The notes under the pieces: model-generated | What the model saw: the letters and a program-made list of their open reading frames with translations, nothing else | Database searches by the model: none | What the model was told of the DNA's origin: nothing | Made by a program: the position numbers and the translations under genes | Part shown: in pieces, positions 44,084-51,959 of the stretch | Layout: every line of letters begins with the position of its first letter | Position numbering within the stretch: the first letter of the stretch is position 1 | From: Azospirillum lipoferum | GTDB taxonomy: Bacteria > Pseudomonadota > Alphaproteobacteria > Azospirillales > Azospirillaceae | DNA: 64,000 bases | NCBI RefSeq assembly: GCF_024170005.1 | Contig: NZ_JALJXJ010000017.1 | Coordinates: 117,328 to 181,327 of the forward strand | Reading direction: 5' to 3'

Positions 44084-45126
44084 TGCAAGGATCCAACACC
44101 GCCGGAGCACCCCGGCTCTATATCCAGGACGTGACGCTGCGCGACGGCATGCACGCCATCCGCCACCGCTACGACCTCGGCCATGTGCGCGCCATCGCCG
44201 AGGCGCTGGACGAGGCTGGCGTCGATGCCATCGAGGTGGCGCATGGCGACGGGCTGTCGGGCTCCTCGTTCAATTACGGCTTCGGCGCGCACACCGACTG
44301 GGCCTGGATCGAGGCGGCGGGCAAGGCGTGCAGGCGCGCGGTGCTGACCACCCTGCTGCTGCCCGGCATCGGCACCATCGATGACCTGAAGCGGGCGCGC
44401 GACCTCGGCGTCGCGTCGGTCCGCGTCGCCACCCACTGCACGGAGGCCGACGTCTCCGCCCAGCACATCGCGGCGGCGCGGGACCTCGGGATGGACGTCT
44501 CCGGCTTCCTGATGATGAGCCACATGAGCGACCCGACGGCGCTGGCCGGGCAGGCGACGCTGATGGAAGGCTACGGCGCCCATTGCGTCTACGTCACCGA
44601 CAGCGGCGGCGCGATGACCATGCGGGCAGTCGCCGAGCGCTTCGCCGCCTATGACCGGGCGTTGAAACCCGGGACCGAACGCGGCATCCACGCGCACCAC
44701 AATCTGTCGCTGGGGGTCGCCAACTCGGTGGTCGCCGTCGAGGGCGGGGCGCGCCGGGTGGACGCCTCGCTGACCGGAATGGGCGCCGGGGCCGGCAATG
44801 CGCCGCTGGAGGTGTTCGTCGCCGTCGCCGACCGCTGCGGCTGGGCGCACGGCTGCGACCTGTTCAAGCTGCAGGACGCAGCGGAAGAGCTGGTGCGACC
44901 GCTGCAGGACCGGCCGGTGCGGGTGGACCGCGAGACGCTGTCGCTCGGCTATGCCGGCGTCTATTCCAGCTTCCTGCGCCACGCCGAACGCGCCTCGGAG
45001 ACCTACGGCATCGAGACGCGGGAGATCCTGGTGGAGCTGGGACGGCGCAACATGGTGGGCGGCCAGGAGGACATGATCGTGGACGTGGCGCTCGATCTTC
45101 TGGCCCGAAAGGAGGCGGCGGCATGA
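44083..45126 (+). CDS. nbaI: 4-hydroxy-2-oxovalerate aldolase
   Basis: 347 aa, starting in a TGATG overlap with the dehydrogenase. DmpG/BphI/MhpE landmarks: VTLRDGMHAIRH, VAHGDGLSGSSFNYGF, VRVATHCTEADV, VYVTDSGGAM, and GIHAHHNLSLGVANS with the Mn ligand HxH. It cleaves 4-hydroxy-2-oxovalerate to pyruvate and acetaldehyde in a complex with the acylating dehydrogenase. Confidence 0.95.
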   Translation: MQGSNTAGAPRLYIQDVTLRDGMHAIRHRYDLGHVRAIAEALDEAGVDAIEVAHGDGLSGSSFNYGFGAHTDWAWIEAAGKACRRAVLTTLLLPGIGTIDDLKRARDLGVASVRVATHCTEADVSAQHIAAARDLGMDVSGFLMMSHMSDPTALAGQATLMEGYGAHCVYVTDSGGAMTMRAVAERFAAYDRALKPGTERGIHAHHNLSLGVANSVVAVEGGARRVDASLTGMGAGAGNAPLEVFVAVADRCGWAHGCDLFKLQDAAEELVRPLQDRPVRVDRETLSLGYAGVYSSFLRHAERASETYGIETREILVELGRRNMVGGQEDMIVDVALDLLARKEAAA

Positions 45127-45902
45127 CCGACCTGAATGAACTGGCCGCCATCGTCGATGAGGCGGCCCGCACCGGTACCGCCATCGCGCAACTGACCGAC
45201 GCGGTCCCCGGCCTTGACCCCGCCGCCGGCTATGCCGTCCAACAGCTGTCGATCGCCCGCCGGCTGGAGCGGGGGGAACGGCGCATCGGGGTGAAGATGG
45301 GGTTGACCTCCCGCGCCAAGATGCGTCAGGTCGGCGTGTCGGAGGTGATCTGGGGCCGGCTGACCGATGCCATGCGGATCGAGGAGGGGGGCGAACTGTC
45401 ACTGTCCGGCCGCATCCATCCGCGGGCCGAGCCGGAGATCGCCTTCCTCCTGAAGAAGCCGCTGGCCGGCCGGGTGTCGCCGGCCGAGGCGCTGGGCGCG
45501 GTCGAGGCGGTGGCGCCGGCGATGGAAGTCATCGACAGCCGCTACCGGAACTTCAAGTTCAGCCTTGCCGATGTGGTGGCGGACAATGCCTCCTCCTCCG
45601 GCATCGTGCTGGGGGCGCTGCGCCCGGCGGCGACCGACATCGCCAATCTCGGCATGGTGATGCGGATCGACGGGCAGCCGGTCCAGATCGGCTCCTCCGC
45701 CGCCATCCTCGGTCATCCGCTGCGCTCCCTGGTCGCGGCGGCCCGGCTGGTGGCGGAAGCCGGCGAGACCCTGTCGCCCGGCGACATCGTCCTGGCCGGG
45801 GCGGCGACCGAAGCGGTGCCGCTGCAGGCCGGCCGGCATGTCCGCACCGAAATTCAGGGGCTGGGTTCCGTCGCCTTCAGCGTGAGAGGAGAACAACCAT
45901 GA
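45123..45902 (+). CDS. nbaG: 4-oxalocrotonate (2-oxo-3-hexenedioate) decarboxylase
   Basis: 259 aa; overlaps both neighbours by 4 nt. GVKMGLTSRAKMRQVGV, then GRLTDAM, HPRAEPEIAFLL, VIDSRYRNFKFSLADVVADN and ILGHPLRSLV match DmpH/XylI decarboxylases rather than the hydratase. It takes 4-oxalocrotonate, formed by deamination of 2-aminomuconate, to 2-hydroxypentadienoate plus CO2, normally in complex with the hydratase. Confidence 0.9.
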   Translation: MTDLNELAAIVDEAARTGTAIAQLTDAVPGLDPAAGYAVQQLSIARRLERGERRIGVKMGLTSRAKMRQVGVSEVIWGRLTDAMRIEEGGELSLSGRIHPRAEPEIAFLLKKPLAGRVSPAEALGAVEAVAPAMEVIDSRYRNFKFSLADVVADNASSSGIVLGALRPAATDIANLGMVMRIDGQPVQIGSSAAILGHPLRSLVAAARLVAEAGETLSPGDIVLAGAATEAVPLQAGRHVRTEIQGLGSVAFSVRGEQP

Positions 45903-46318
45903 GCGTGAAGGCAACCCTGGTCGAGGGCAAGGCGACGCCGCGCGGCCGCTTTCCCCACATCAAGCGGGCGGGTGACTTCCTGTTCGTCTCCGGCACTTCG
46001 TCGCGCCGGCCCGACAACAGCTTCGACGGGGTTTCGGTGGACGCGATGGGCGCCACCGACCTCGACATCCGCGCCCAGACCCGCGCGGTGATCGAGAACA
46101 TCGCCGACATCCTGCGGGTCGAGGGCGCCGCGCTGGGCGATCTGGTGGAGGTCGGGGCCTTTCTCATTAACATGAACGATTTCAAGGGTTACAACGAAGT
46201 CTACGCCGAATATTTCGACGTCGATGGCCCGACCCGCACGACCGTCGCCGTCCACCAGCTGCCGCATCCCCACCTGCTGATCGAGATCAAGGCCGTCGCC
46301 TACAAGCCGCTGCGCTGA
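45899..46318 (+). CDS. nbaF: 2-aminomuconate deaminase (RidA family)
   Basis: 139 aa YjgF/RidA fold: GRFPHIKRAGDFLFVSGTSS, then EVGAFLINMNDFKGYNEVYA, then PTRTTVAVHQLPHP. The size and the HQLPHPHLLIEIKA ending resemble 2-aminomuconate deaminases (AmnD/NbaF) rather than housekeeping RidA, and the position between decarboxylase and dioxygenase genes fixes the role. It releases ammonia from 2-aminomuconate giving 4-oxalocrotonate. Confidence 0.9.
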   Translation: MSVKATLVEGKATPRGRFPHIKRAGDFLFVSGTSSRRPDNSFDGVSVDAMGATDLDIRAQTRAVIENIADILRVEGAALGDLVEVGAFLINMNDFKGYNEVYAEYFDVDGPTRTTVAVHQLPHPHLLIEIKAVAYKPLR

Positions 46319-46347
46319 GGCGGCACAACCGGAAGGACCACATCGCC

Positions 46348-46902
46348 ATGGCACGACTTCAGGGATTCAACTTCGGCCGCTGGATCGAGGAACACCGCCA
46401 CCTGCTGAAGCCGCCGGTCGGCAACCGGCAGATCTGGGAGGATGCCGACCTGATGGTCACCGTCGTCGGCGGACCGAACCGCCGCACCGACTACCACGAC
46501 GACCCGGTGGAGGAATTCTTCTATCAGCTTCAGGGCGACATGGTGCTGAAGGTGGTGGATAACGGCGACTTCTACGACGTGCCGCTGCGCGAGGGGGACA
46601 TCTTCCTTCTGCCTCCGCACGTCCGCCATTCGCCGCAGCGGCCGATGGAAGGCTCGGTCGGGCTGGTGGTCGAGCCCAAGCGGCCCAAGGACGCGCTCGA
46701 CGCCTTCGAATGGTACTGCTTCGAGTGCCGGCACCTCGTCCATCGGGTCGAGGTCAGCCTCGTCTCCATCGTCCGCGACCTGCCGCCGCTCTACAAATCC
46801 TTCTACGAGAGCGTGGAGAAGCGCACCTGTCCCCATTGCGGCACGGTGCATCCCGGCAAGGAACCACCGGCGGGCTGGGTGACCCTGCCGGAAAGACGGT
46901 AG
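46348..46902 (+). CDS. nbaC: 3-hydroxyanthranilate 3,4-dioxygenase
   Basis: 184 aa cupin. The Fe(II) ligands are H50, E56 and H94 (DYHDDPVEEFFYQ and PPHVRHSPQRP). Bacterial enzymes also carry a rubredoxin-like site, present here as WYCFEC and the terminal CPHCG. It opens the ring of 3-hydroxyanthranilate with O2 to ACMS. Last gene of the plus-strand operon; a strong bidirectional terminator follows. Confidence 0.94.
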   Translation: MARLQGFNFGRWIEEHRHLLKPPVGNRQIWEDADLMVTVVGGPNRRTDYHDDPVEEFFYQLQGDMVLKVVDNGDFYDVPLREGDIFLLPPHVRHSPQRPMEGSVGLVVEPKRPKDALDAFEWYCFECRHLVHRVEVSLVSIVRDLPPLYKSFYESVEKRTCPHCGTVHPGKEPPAGWVTLPERR

Positions 46903-46922
46903 GCGGAAAGGCGCCGGTTCAA

Positions 46923-46958
46923 GAAGAACCCCGCGGGGACGTCCCCGCGGGGTTCTTC
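46923..46958. terminator. bidirectional terminator hairpin
   Basis: A perfect 36-bp palindrome (18-bp arms, GAAGAACCCCGCGGGGAC and its complement) with arms ending in TTCTTC/GAAGAA. It lies between convergent nbaC and the DUF4863 gene and can terminate transcription from both sides. Confidence 0.85.
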
Positions 46959-47032
46959 GTCGTGCCCTGTCTGCGGCTTCCCGCCGACCCCAGGATCAGG
47001 TCGGCGATGGCCTGCACGTGCGGAATCCGGCC

Positions 47033-47539
47033 TCAAGGCCCGTCGCTGTATTCGATTTTACCCTTCGGCAGCAGGAAGATGAAGGTGCAGGCCCCGCCGG
47101 TCACCGTCGGGTAGTGGCTGGTCTCGGGGGCGAACACCTTCCAGCCCTCTCCGCTGCCGCAGAACCGGCCGGCCGGATCCAGAGGCTGGATCATGTTGAT
47201 CTCCCCCAGCGGATGCCGGTGGTGGTTGCCCTTCACGTCCTTCAGCCGCGCGCTTTCGATGACGAAATCATGTACGCCGTCACCGGCCGTTCCCAGCCGG
47301 CCACGGCGGTAGTCGGCCCCGTCGATCTCGGCATAGCACGCCCATCCTTCCTCGATGCCGGCCCGCAGGAGGCGCGTCATGTCCTGGAATTCCGGCGTCT
47401 GCGGTCCGAAATGCCGGTTGAGCCTGTCCTCCAGCGCGGCGTCCAGCGGACTGTCGCCGATGAAGGCGACGAGCTGCTCCAGCCGGGCGACGAGTTCGGG
47501 CTTGTGGGGTCCTGTCGGCAGGCCGTCCTGGTTGATCAT
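47033..47539 (-). CDS. DUF4863 / 4-hydroxylaminobenzoate lyase-like protein
   Basis: 168 aa. The N-terminal helical part (KPELVARLEQLVAFIGDSPL) is followed by a cupin-like half with NHHRHPLGEINMIQPLD and GWKVFAPETSHYPTV, probably metal-binding His/Glu. From memory this is the PnbB/NbaB-type family acting on hydroxylaminobenzoates (lyase or Bamberger-type mutase). A 2-hydroxylaminobenzoate mutase would feed 3-hydroxyanthranilate directly into nbaC, so the location beside the cluster supports a 2-nitrobenzoate-type upper route. The assignment is moderate. Confidence 0.65.
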   Translation of the reverse strand: MINQDGLPTGPHKPELVARLEQLVAFIGDSPLDAALEDRLNRHFGPQTPEFQDMTRLLRAGIEEGWACYAEIDGADYRRGRLGTAGDGVHDFVIESARLKDVKGNHHRHPLGEINMIQPLDPAGRFCGSGEGWKVFAPETSHYPTVTGGACTFIFLLPKGKIEYSDGP

Positions 47540-47748
47540 CGCGTTCCCTCTCCTTTCCGGCCACCGTCATGGGGCGGGTCGTACGGCGATGCTAGCGCGA
47601 CGGACGGAACCGGTTTGCGCCGGATTGATCCGTTTCTCGCGCGATTGACGCAAAGTCGGACAAGTGGGGGCGGACGGCCCGTTCGGCCGTTGCCGTGGCG
47701 GGAACCCGGTGCGTTCATGAAAATCATTCTTCATGCAGCGAGGCTGAC
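47540..47748. promoter_or_regulatory. divergent promoter region
   Basis: Gap between the DUF4863 gene and the solute-binding protein gene. It contains an interrupted inverted repeat (TTTGCGCCGG...TTGACGCAAA, ~47615-47653) that could be a regulator site. No TATTC-N7-GAATA motif was found here. Confidence 0.35.
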
Positions 47749-48954
47749 ATGCGGCGTCTCACACTGGCATTCCTGACCTACTGCGTGATGGGCGGCACCG
47801 CCGCCGTCGCCCAAATCTCCGGCGGTGTCGTTCGCATCGGCATAGCAACCGACTACTCCGGCATCTTCGCCGGCCTGTCGGGACCGGGCGGCCGGGTCGC
47901 CGCCCGCATGGCGATCGACGATTTCGGCGGCAAGGTCGCCGGGGTGCCGGTCGAGCTGGTCGCCGCCGACCATCAGAACAAGGCCGACATCGGTTCCGCC
48001 ATCGTACGCCGCTGGTATGACGAGGACGGCGTCGACCTGGTGATGGACGTCCCCAATTCGTCGGTTGCGCTGGCGGTGCAGGCGATCGCCAGGGAACGGC
48101 GCAAGCTCGTCGTCTATGCCGGGTCCGGCACCGCCGACCTTACCGGCAAGGCCTGCATGCCGACCGGCTTCCAATGGGTCTGGGACACCTACTCGGTCGC
48201 CGCGTCGACGGCCCGGGCGATCCTGGAGGAGAAGCTGAGGAAATGGTACGTGATCGCTGCGGACTATTCCTTCGGCCAGGCGATGGCCGCCGACCTCGCC
48301 AAGGTGGTCGAGACGCAGGGCGGTACCGTTCTCGGCGTCACCAAGCACCCGGTGAACACGGCCGACTTCTCCTCCTTCATCCTCCAGGCCCAGGCGACCG
48401 GGTCGGATGTCATCGCGCTGGCCAACGGCGGCGCCGACATGATCAACGCGGTCAAGCAATTCGCCGAATTCGGCGGCAACGCCGGGGGGCCCAAGCTGGC
48501 CGGGATGGCGGTCTTCATTTCCGATGTCCACGGCATCGGGCTGGAGAGCGCCCAGGGGCTGATCCTGACGACCGGCTTCTACTGGGACCGCACCGAGGAG
48601 ACGCGTGCCTGGTCCAAGCGCTTCCATCAACTGCACGGCGCGATGCCGACGATGGCGCAGGCGGGCGTCTATTCCGCCGTGACGCATTACCTGAAGGCGG
48701 TCGAGACGCTCGGCACCGATGATCCGGAAAAAATCGCCGCGAAGATGCGCGAGACGAAGGTCAACGACATCTTCGCCAAGGACGGCTTCATCCGCGAAGA
48801 CGGCCGGATGGTGCACGACATGTATCTGGTCCAGGTGAAGTCGCCGAAGGAGGTTCAATACCCCTGGGACTACTACCGGATCCTGCGCACCATCCCGGCG
48901 GTGGACACCGTCCGCCCGCTGGCGGAGAGCCAGTGCCCGCTGGTCGCGAAATAG
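47749..48954 (+). CDS. ABC transporter substrate-binding protein (branched-chain/aromatic acid type)
   Basis: 401 aa from ATG 47749. Signal peptide MRRLTLAFLTYCVMGGTAAV ending near AVA|QIS. The mature periplasmic type-I fold (VRIGIATDYSGIFAGLSGPG, VELVAADHQNKADIG, ADFSSFILQAQATGSDVI) is that of Peripla_BP_6/LivJ-like proteins that bind aromatic or branched acids. No permease or ATPase genes accompany it, so it is an orphan component or supplies a distant importer. It ends at a strong hairpin. Confidence 0.88.
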   Translation: MRRLTLAFLTYCVMGGTAAVAQISGGVVRIGIATDYSGIFAGLSGPGGRVAARMAIDDFGGKVAGVPVELVAADHQNKADIGSAIVRRWYDEDGVDLVMDVPNSSVALAVQAIARERRKLVVYAGSGTADLTGKACMPTGFQWVWDTYSVAASTARAILEEKLRKWYVIAADYSFGQAMAADLAKVVETQGGTVLGVTKHPVNTADFSSFILQAQATGSDVIALANGGADMINAVKQFAEFGGNAGGPKLAGMAVFISDVHGIGLESAQGLILTTGFYWDRTEETRAWSKRFHQLHGAMPTMAQAGVYSAVTHYLKAVETLGTDDPEKIAAKMRETKVNDIFAKDGFIREDGRMVHDMYLVQVKSPKEVQYPWDYYRILRTIPAVDTVRPLAESQCPLVAK

Positions 48955-48956
48955 AT

Positions 48957-49006
48957 GCTATGGCATCGTGTGTTTCATATGAAATGCACGATGCCATAGC
49001 TTTATG
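48957..49006 (+). terminator. terminator hairpin after the solute-binding protein gene
   Basis: 14-bp perfect arms (GCTATGGCATCGTG at 48957-48970, complement at 48987-49000) around a loop that is itself a palindrome (TTTCATATGAAA), followed by TTTATGTTT. It also argues against starting the AraC gene at the ATG at 49004. Confidence 0.75.
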
Positions 49007-49129
49007 TTTGGCGATCGGATTCACGCTTCAAATCGATTCCGATCTTACGCGATCCGCTCTAACGGTGCGGATTGGCCTTCTCCGGACAAGGTGGTAGCAT
49101 CGGGCGGACCACAGCGTGGCGAGGGTCTC

Positions 49130-50026
49130 GTGTTCTCAATGGATGAACTTCCGAAGAGGGCTGGGGTCGAACTCATGGACCTCGCCGGCGTCGGGGCGTC
49201 CTGGCCGATGCCCGTCGCCCTGTGGGATGCGCCCAAGGGGTTCGACACCCGTCTCCATCCGGACCACCAGCCTTGCCACGTCATCGCGCTCAGGCTGACC
49301 GGCAGTCTGGTCCAGCGTGTCGGGCCGACAACCGTCCGGCCGGAGCGGCTGCGTCCAGACGGCTTTTCCGTCCATCCGGCAAATGTCGAACTGCGGTTCA
49401 TGGCCCCTTCGGCCATCCGGTTCGCCCATCTCTACCTGCCGGACGCCTTCGTCTCCCAGGTGTCCGGCATGGCTTCGGCGGGGGACCCCGGCGGCCTCAT
49501 CCGGACCGAGCGGGTGATGTACGAGGACCGGGAAATCACCGAGGCGATCGGATGGTACGTGCGACGGGCGTTCGAAAGGGACGACCATCCCTCCAGGTTC
49601 GAGATGGAGAGCCGGGCGAACCTGATCGTGCTGCGCCTGCTGCAACGCCATTGGCGGCAACGTCCGGCAGTCCCGCCATCCGCCGGAAGCGAGATGGCGC
49701 CCTGGCAGGTCCGCAAGATCTGCACGCATCTGGAAGGAAATCTCGATCGACCGGTCGGACTGGACGAGCTGTCGTCGCTTGTCGGATTGTCCGGCGAGCA
49801 CCTGTGCCGGGCCTTCCGGCGCGCCATCGGGGTGCCGCCGTTGAAATGGCAACTGCTGAAACGGATGGAGGTGGCCGGTCGTCTGCTGATCGAAACCGAT
49901 GCGTCGCTGACCAGCATCGCGCAGGATGTCGGCTATTCCGGACAAAGCGCCTTCGGTTCGGCATTCCGGAGCGTTGTCGGGATGTCCCCCGGTCAATACC
50001 GGCGAACCCGGCGATCAGCCCGCTGA
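49130..50026 (+). CDS. AraC/XylS family transcriptional regulator
   Basis: 298 aa from GTG 49130 (GAGGG just upstream); the ATG 9 nt later is also possible. The N-terminal ligand domain is followed by a C-terminal double HTH at ~190-295 (DRPVGLDELSSLVGLSGEHL, CRAFRRAIGVPPLKW, LTSIAQDVGYSGQSAFGSAF) ending in the family GMSPGQYRR. The length and a MDLAGVGASWPMPVALW-like start resemble regulators of aromatic catabolism. The target is not identifiable; the neighbouring solute-binding protein or DUF4863 gene are candidates. Confidence 0.9.
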   Translation: MFSMDELPKRAGVELMDLAGVGASWPMPVALWDAPKGFDTRLHPDHQPCHVIALRLTGSLVQRVGPTTVRPERLRPDGFSVHPANVELRFMAPSAIRFAHLYLPDAFVSQVSGMASAGDPGGLIRTERVMYEDREITEAIGWYVRRAFERDDHPSRFEMESRANLIVLRLLQRHWRQRPAVPPSAGSEMAPWQVRKICTHLEGNLDRPVGLDELSSLVGLSGEHLCRAFRRAIGVPPLKWQLLKRMEVAGRLLIETDASLTSIAQDVGYSGQSAFGSAFRSVVGMSPGQYRRTRRSAR

Positions 50027-50162
50027 AGGGCACCGTCAACTCGTTGGCACCGACCAGGCACCGTCATTGTGTGGACGACCGCTGCGGCGCAAGGGAAAAG
50101 AGATCTTGCCCTGCTTCGGTGGACACCACAGCTAAGCTCCGAGTGGAGCGGGAAGGTGTCTG

Positions 50163-50486
50163 ATGACGAAGACGAGGCGATCCTTCGCGGACGAGTTCAA
50201 GCGTGAGGCCGTTGCCCTTCTGGAAGGGAGCGGCCGGCCACTGGAGCATGTGGCGCGGGAGTTGGGCCTCCAGGCCTCGGTGCTGAGGAACTGGCGGCGG
50301 GTAGCCCAAGGGCACCCGCCGCGCTCACGGTCTGGCGCCCCTGCCGTATCCGGCACCGCCATTCCGGCCAAGCCGGACGAGCAGACGGCGGAGATCGCGC
50401 GGCTGCGACGCGAGTTGGAGCGCACCCGGCAGGAACGCGACATTTTAAAAAAGGCCATCAGCATCTTCTCGGAACCGCCGAGATGA
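50163..50486 (+). CDS. IS3-family transposase OrfA
   Basis: 107 aa. N-terminal HTH (RRSFADEFKREAVALLEGSG, ARELGLQASVLRNWRR) and C-terminal leucine zipper (AEIARLRRELERTRQERDIL). It binds the element ends. The ribosome slip site near its end lets part of the ribosomes continue into orfB. Confidence 0.92.
   Translation: MTKTRRSFADEFKREAVALLEGSGRPLEHVARELGLQASVLRNWRRVAQGHPPRSRSGAPAVSGTAIPAKPDEQTAEIARLRRELERTRQERDILKKAISIFSEPPR
50447..50453 (+). promoter_or_regulatory. programmed -1 frameshift slippery heptamer
   Basis: A-AAA-AAG in the orfA frame, the classical IS3 slippery sequence. The -1 frame is open from here into orfB, so an OrfAB fusion transposase can be made. Confidence 0.75.
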
Positions 50487-51343
50487 GGTTCCGCTTCATC
50501 GAGGACCACCGGGACGAGTTCCCGGCCCGGCTCATGTGCTCGGTACTCGGGGTGTCCGCCAGCGGTTACTACGCGTGGCGTGGGCGGCCGGAAAGCCAAC
50601 GGGCCGCCGCCAACCGACAGCTTCTGGTCGAGATCCGACGCGTTCATGGTCGCCACTATGGCCACTATGGCAGCTCGCGCGTGCATGCATCCCTCCGCGC
50701 GGAGGGCGTCGCCGCCAGCCGGGGCCGGGTGGCGCGTCTGATGCGCCGCCACGGCATCCGGGGTGCAGCCGCACGCCGGTTCCGGCCCGTAACGACCGAT
50801 AGCCGCCATGGCCTTCCGGTCGCTCCCGATCTGCTGGGTCAGGTCTTCCAGGTGGCCGAGCCCAACCGGGTCTGGCTTGCCGACATCACCTATTTGCCCA
50901 CTGCTGAAGGCTGGCTGTATCTGGCGGCGGTGCTCGATCTGGCGACCCGGAAGATCGTTGGCTGGGCGATGCGCGATCATATGCGCACCGAACTCACCAC
51001 CTCGGCTCTGGTGATGGCCATCCAGCGCCAACGGCCGTCTGTGGGTCTCATCCAGCATTCCGATCGCGGCAGTCAGTATGCCTCTCGGGACTACCGGGAC
51101 CTGTTGCAGGCGGCCGGGATGCGGCAGTCCATGTCGCGCAAGGGCTGCTGCTACGACAATGCTCCCATGGAGAGCTTCTTCCACACCCTCAAGGTCGAGT
51201 TGGTCCATCGTACCCGGTTCGAAACCCGCGACCAGGCCCGCCGGGAGGTGTTCGCCTACATCGAAACCTACTACAATCGCCAACGCGCTCACTCGGCCAT
51301 CGGATACATCACCCCCGAACAGGCCGGGCTAAAATCTGCGTGA
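50483..51343 (+). CDS. IS3-family transposase OrfB (DDE)
   Basis: 286 aa; its ATG overlaps the orfA stop. HTH_21-type N-terminus, then the rve integrase core with all three acidic residues in place: VWLADITYLPT, LIQHSDRGSQYAS and CCYDNAPMESFFHTLK (Glu). The C-terminal YYNRQRAHSAIGYITPEQ is typical. It appears functional, mainly as the OrfAB fusion. Confidence 0.93.
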   Translation: MRFRFIEDHRDEFPARLMCSVLGVSASGYYAWRGRPESQRAAANRQLLVEIRRVHGRHYGHYGSSRVHASLRAEGVAASRGRVARLMRRHGIRGAAARRFRPVTTDSRHGLPVAPDLLGQVFQVAEPNRVWLADITYLPTAEGWLYLAAVLDLATRKIVGWAMRDHMRTELTTSALVMAIQRQRPSVGLIQHSDRGSQYASRDYRDLLQAAGMRQSMSRKGCCYDNAPMESFFHTLKVELVHRTRFETRDQARREVFAYIETYYNRQRAHSAIGYITPEQAGLKSA

Positions 51344-51731
51344 ACCCATGTCCACCGAAGCAGGGCAAGATCAATCGCGTCGATCCTGGAGGCGGTGGAG
51401 AACAGGATGTACAGCCCGGCCCTGAAGGAGCGGCTGTCCGCCCTGGAGGCCGAGCGCGCCACGCTCGCCGCCGAGATCGGCGCCCTGGGGACGGAGGCGC
51501 CGGAGATACTGCTGCCGGCCAACCTGCCGGAGCTGTACAGGCGGAAGATCGCTGAGCTCGAGTCCGTGCTCGGCGACGGCGACGAGGGGATGGCCGCGAT
51601 GGAGATGATCCGGTCCATGGTCGACCGCGTCGTGCTGTCCCCCTGCCCCTCGGGCGCCGGGCTGGAGGCCCAGCTTCATGGCGACCTGCTGGCAATCCTG
51701 GAGGCGTGCGCCGAGGCGGACCCGAAACGCC

Positions 51732-51761
51732 GACAGCCCGCCTCGTTGGAGGCGGGCTGTC
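51732..51761. terminator. terminator hairpin within recombinase stump
   Basis: 13-bp perfect arms GACAGCCCGCCTC / complement with a 4-nt loop, 9 nt from the tRNA-end repeat. By comparison with the right end of the island it looks like the terminator that once followed a tRNA on the minus strand. Confidence 0.7.
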
Positions 51762-51770
51762 AACTGTCGT

Positions 51771-51784
51771 TGGTTGCGGGGGCA
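51771..51784. repeat. left attachment-site candidate (tRNA-fMet 3' end copy)
   Basis: TGGTTGCGGGGGCA, identical over 14 bp to the 3' end (including CCA) of the tRNA-fMet gene at 63906-63919 and in the same orientation. The two copies delimit a ~12.1-kb island carrying its own serine recombinase next to the right copy. Confidence 0.65.
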
Positions 51785-51959
51785 CGCAATGGCCGAGAGC
51801 AACAATGGCTCATTCTGTCAATATGACCATACACCCCTTGGCCGTTCCAGCTTTTTACTTCCCAATCCTCACTCGCAACACCCCACGCCCATTAAAAAAG
51901 GGAAATTTATCCTAGATATCCATTAGCGTTAATGGCTCTAAGAAGTACACTTAATCCCC

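Larger units (their letters stand above)
50102..51372 (+). mobile_element. IS3-family insertion sequence, apparently intact
   Basis: 1271 bp bounded by perfect 24-bp inverted repeats (50102-50125, containing CTTGCCCTGCTTCGGTGGAC, and 51349-51372). It contains orfA, orfB and a -1 frameshift site. Left of it is the end of the AraC gene, and right of it is the middle of a recombinase gene. The insertion was therefore accompanied by loss of the recombinase 5' part. Confidence 0.9.
51373..51826 (+). pseudogene. serine recombinase, C-terminal stump
   Basis: The reading frame enters from the IS3 end: ILEAVENRMYSPALKERLSA, LEAERATLAAEIGAL, PANLPELYRRKIAELESVLG, MIRSMVDRVVLSP. This corresponds to the coiled-coil and C-terminal part of the recombinase at 62.3-63.9 kb (IAQLYARKVARLAEAL..., IRGLIEKITLTP). 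The resolvase and zinc-ribbon domains are gone. It ends in the same arrangement as the intact copy: hairpin followed by TGGTTGCGGGGGCA. Confidence 0.8.

Noticed and set aside
42348..45902. Treating the two MhpD-like proteins as duplicates of one enzyme
   Set aside because: The TSRAKM...HPRAEPEIAFLL pattern in the second marks it as the decarboxylase and the pathway needs both a hydratase and a decarboxylase.
49004..49129. ATG 49004 as start of the AraC gene
   Set aside because: It lies in the tail of a strong terminator hairpin and the added residues are not family-like.
50102..51372. GATC on both IS3 ends as a 4-bp target duplication
   Set aside because: GATC is its own complement and belongs equally well to the inverted repeats; the flanking genes show that DNA was lost, so no duplication is expected.
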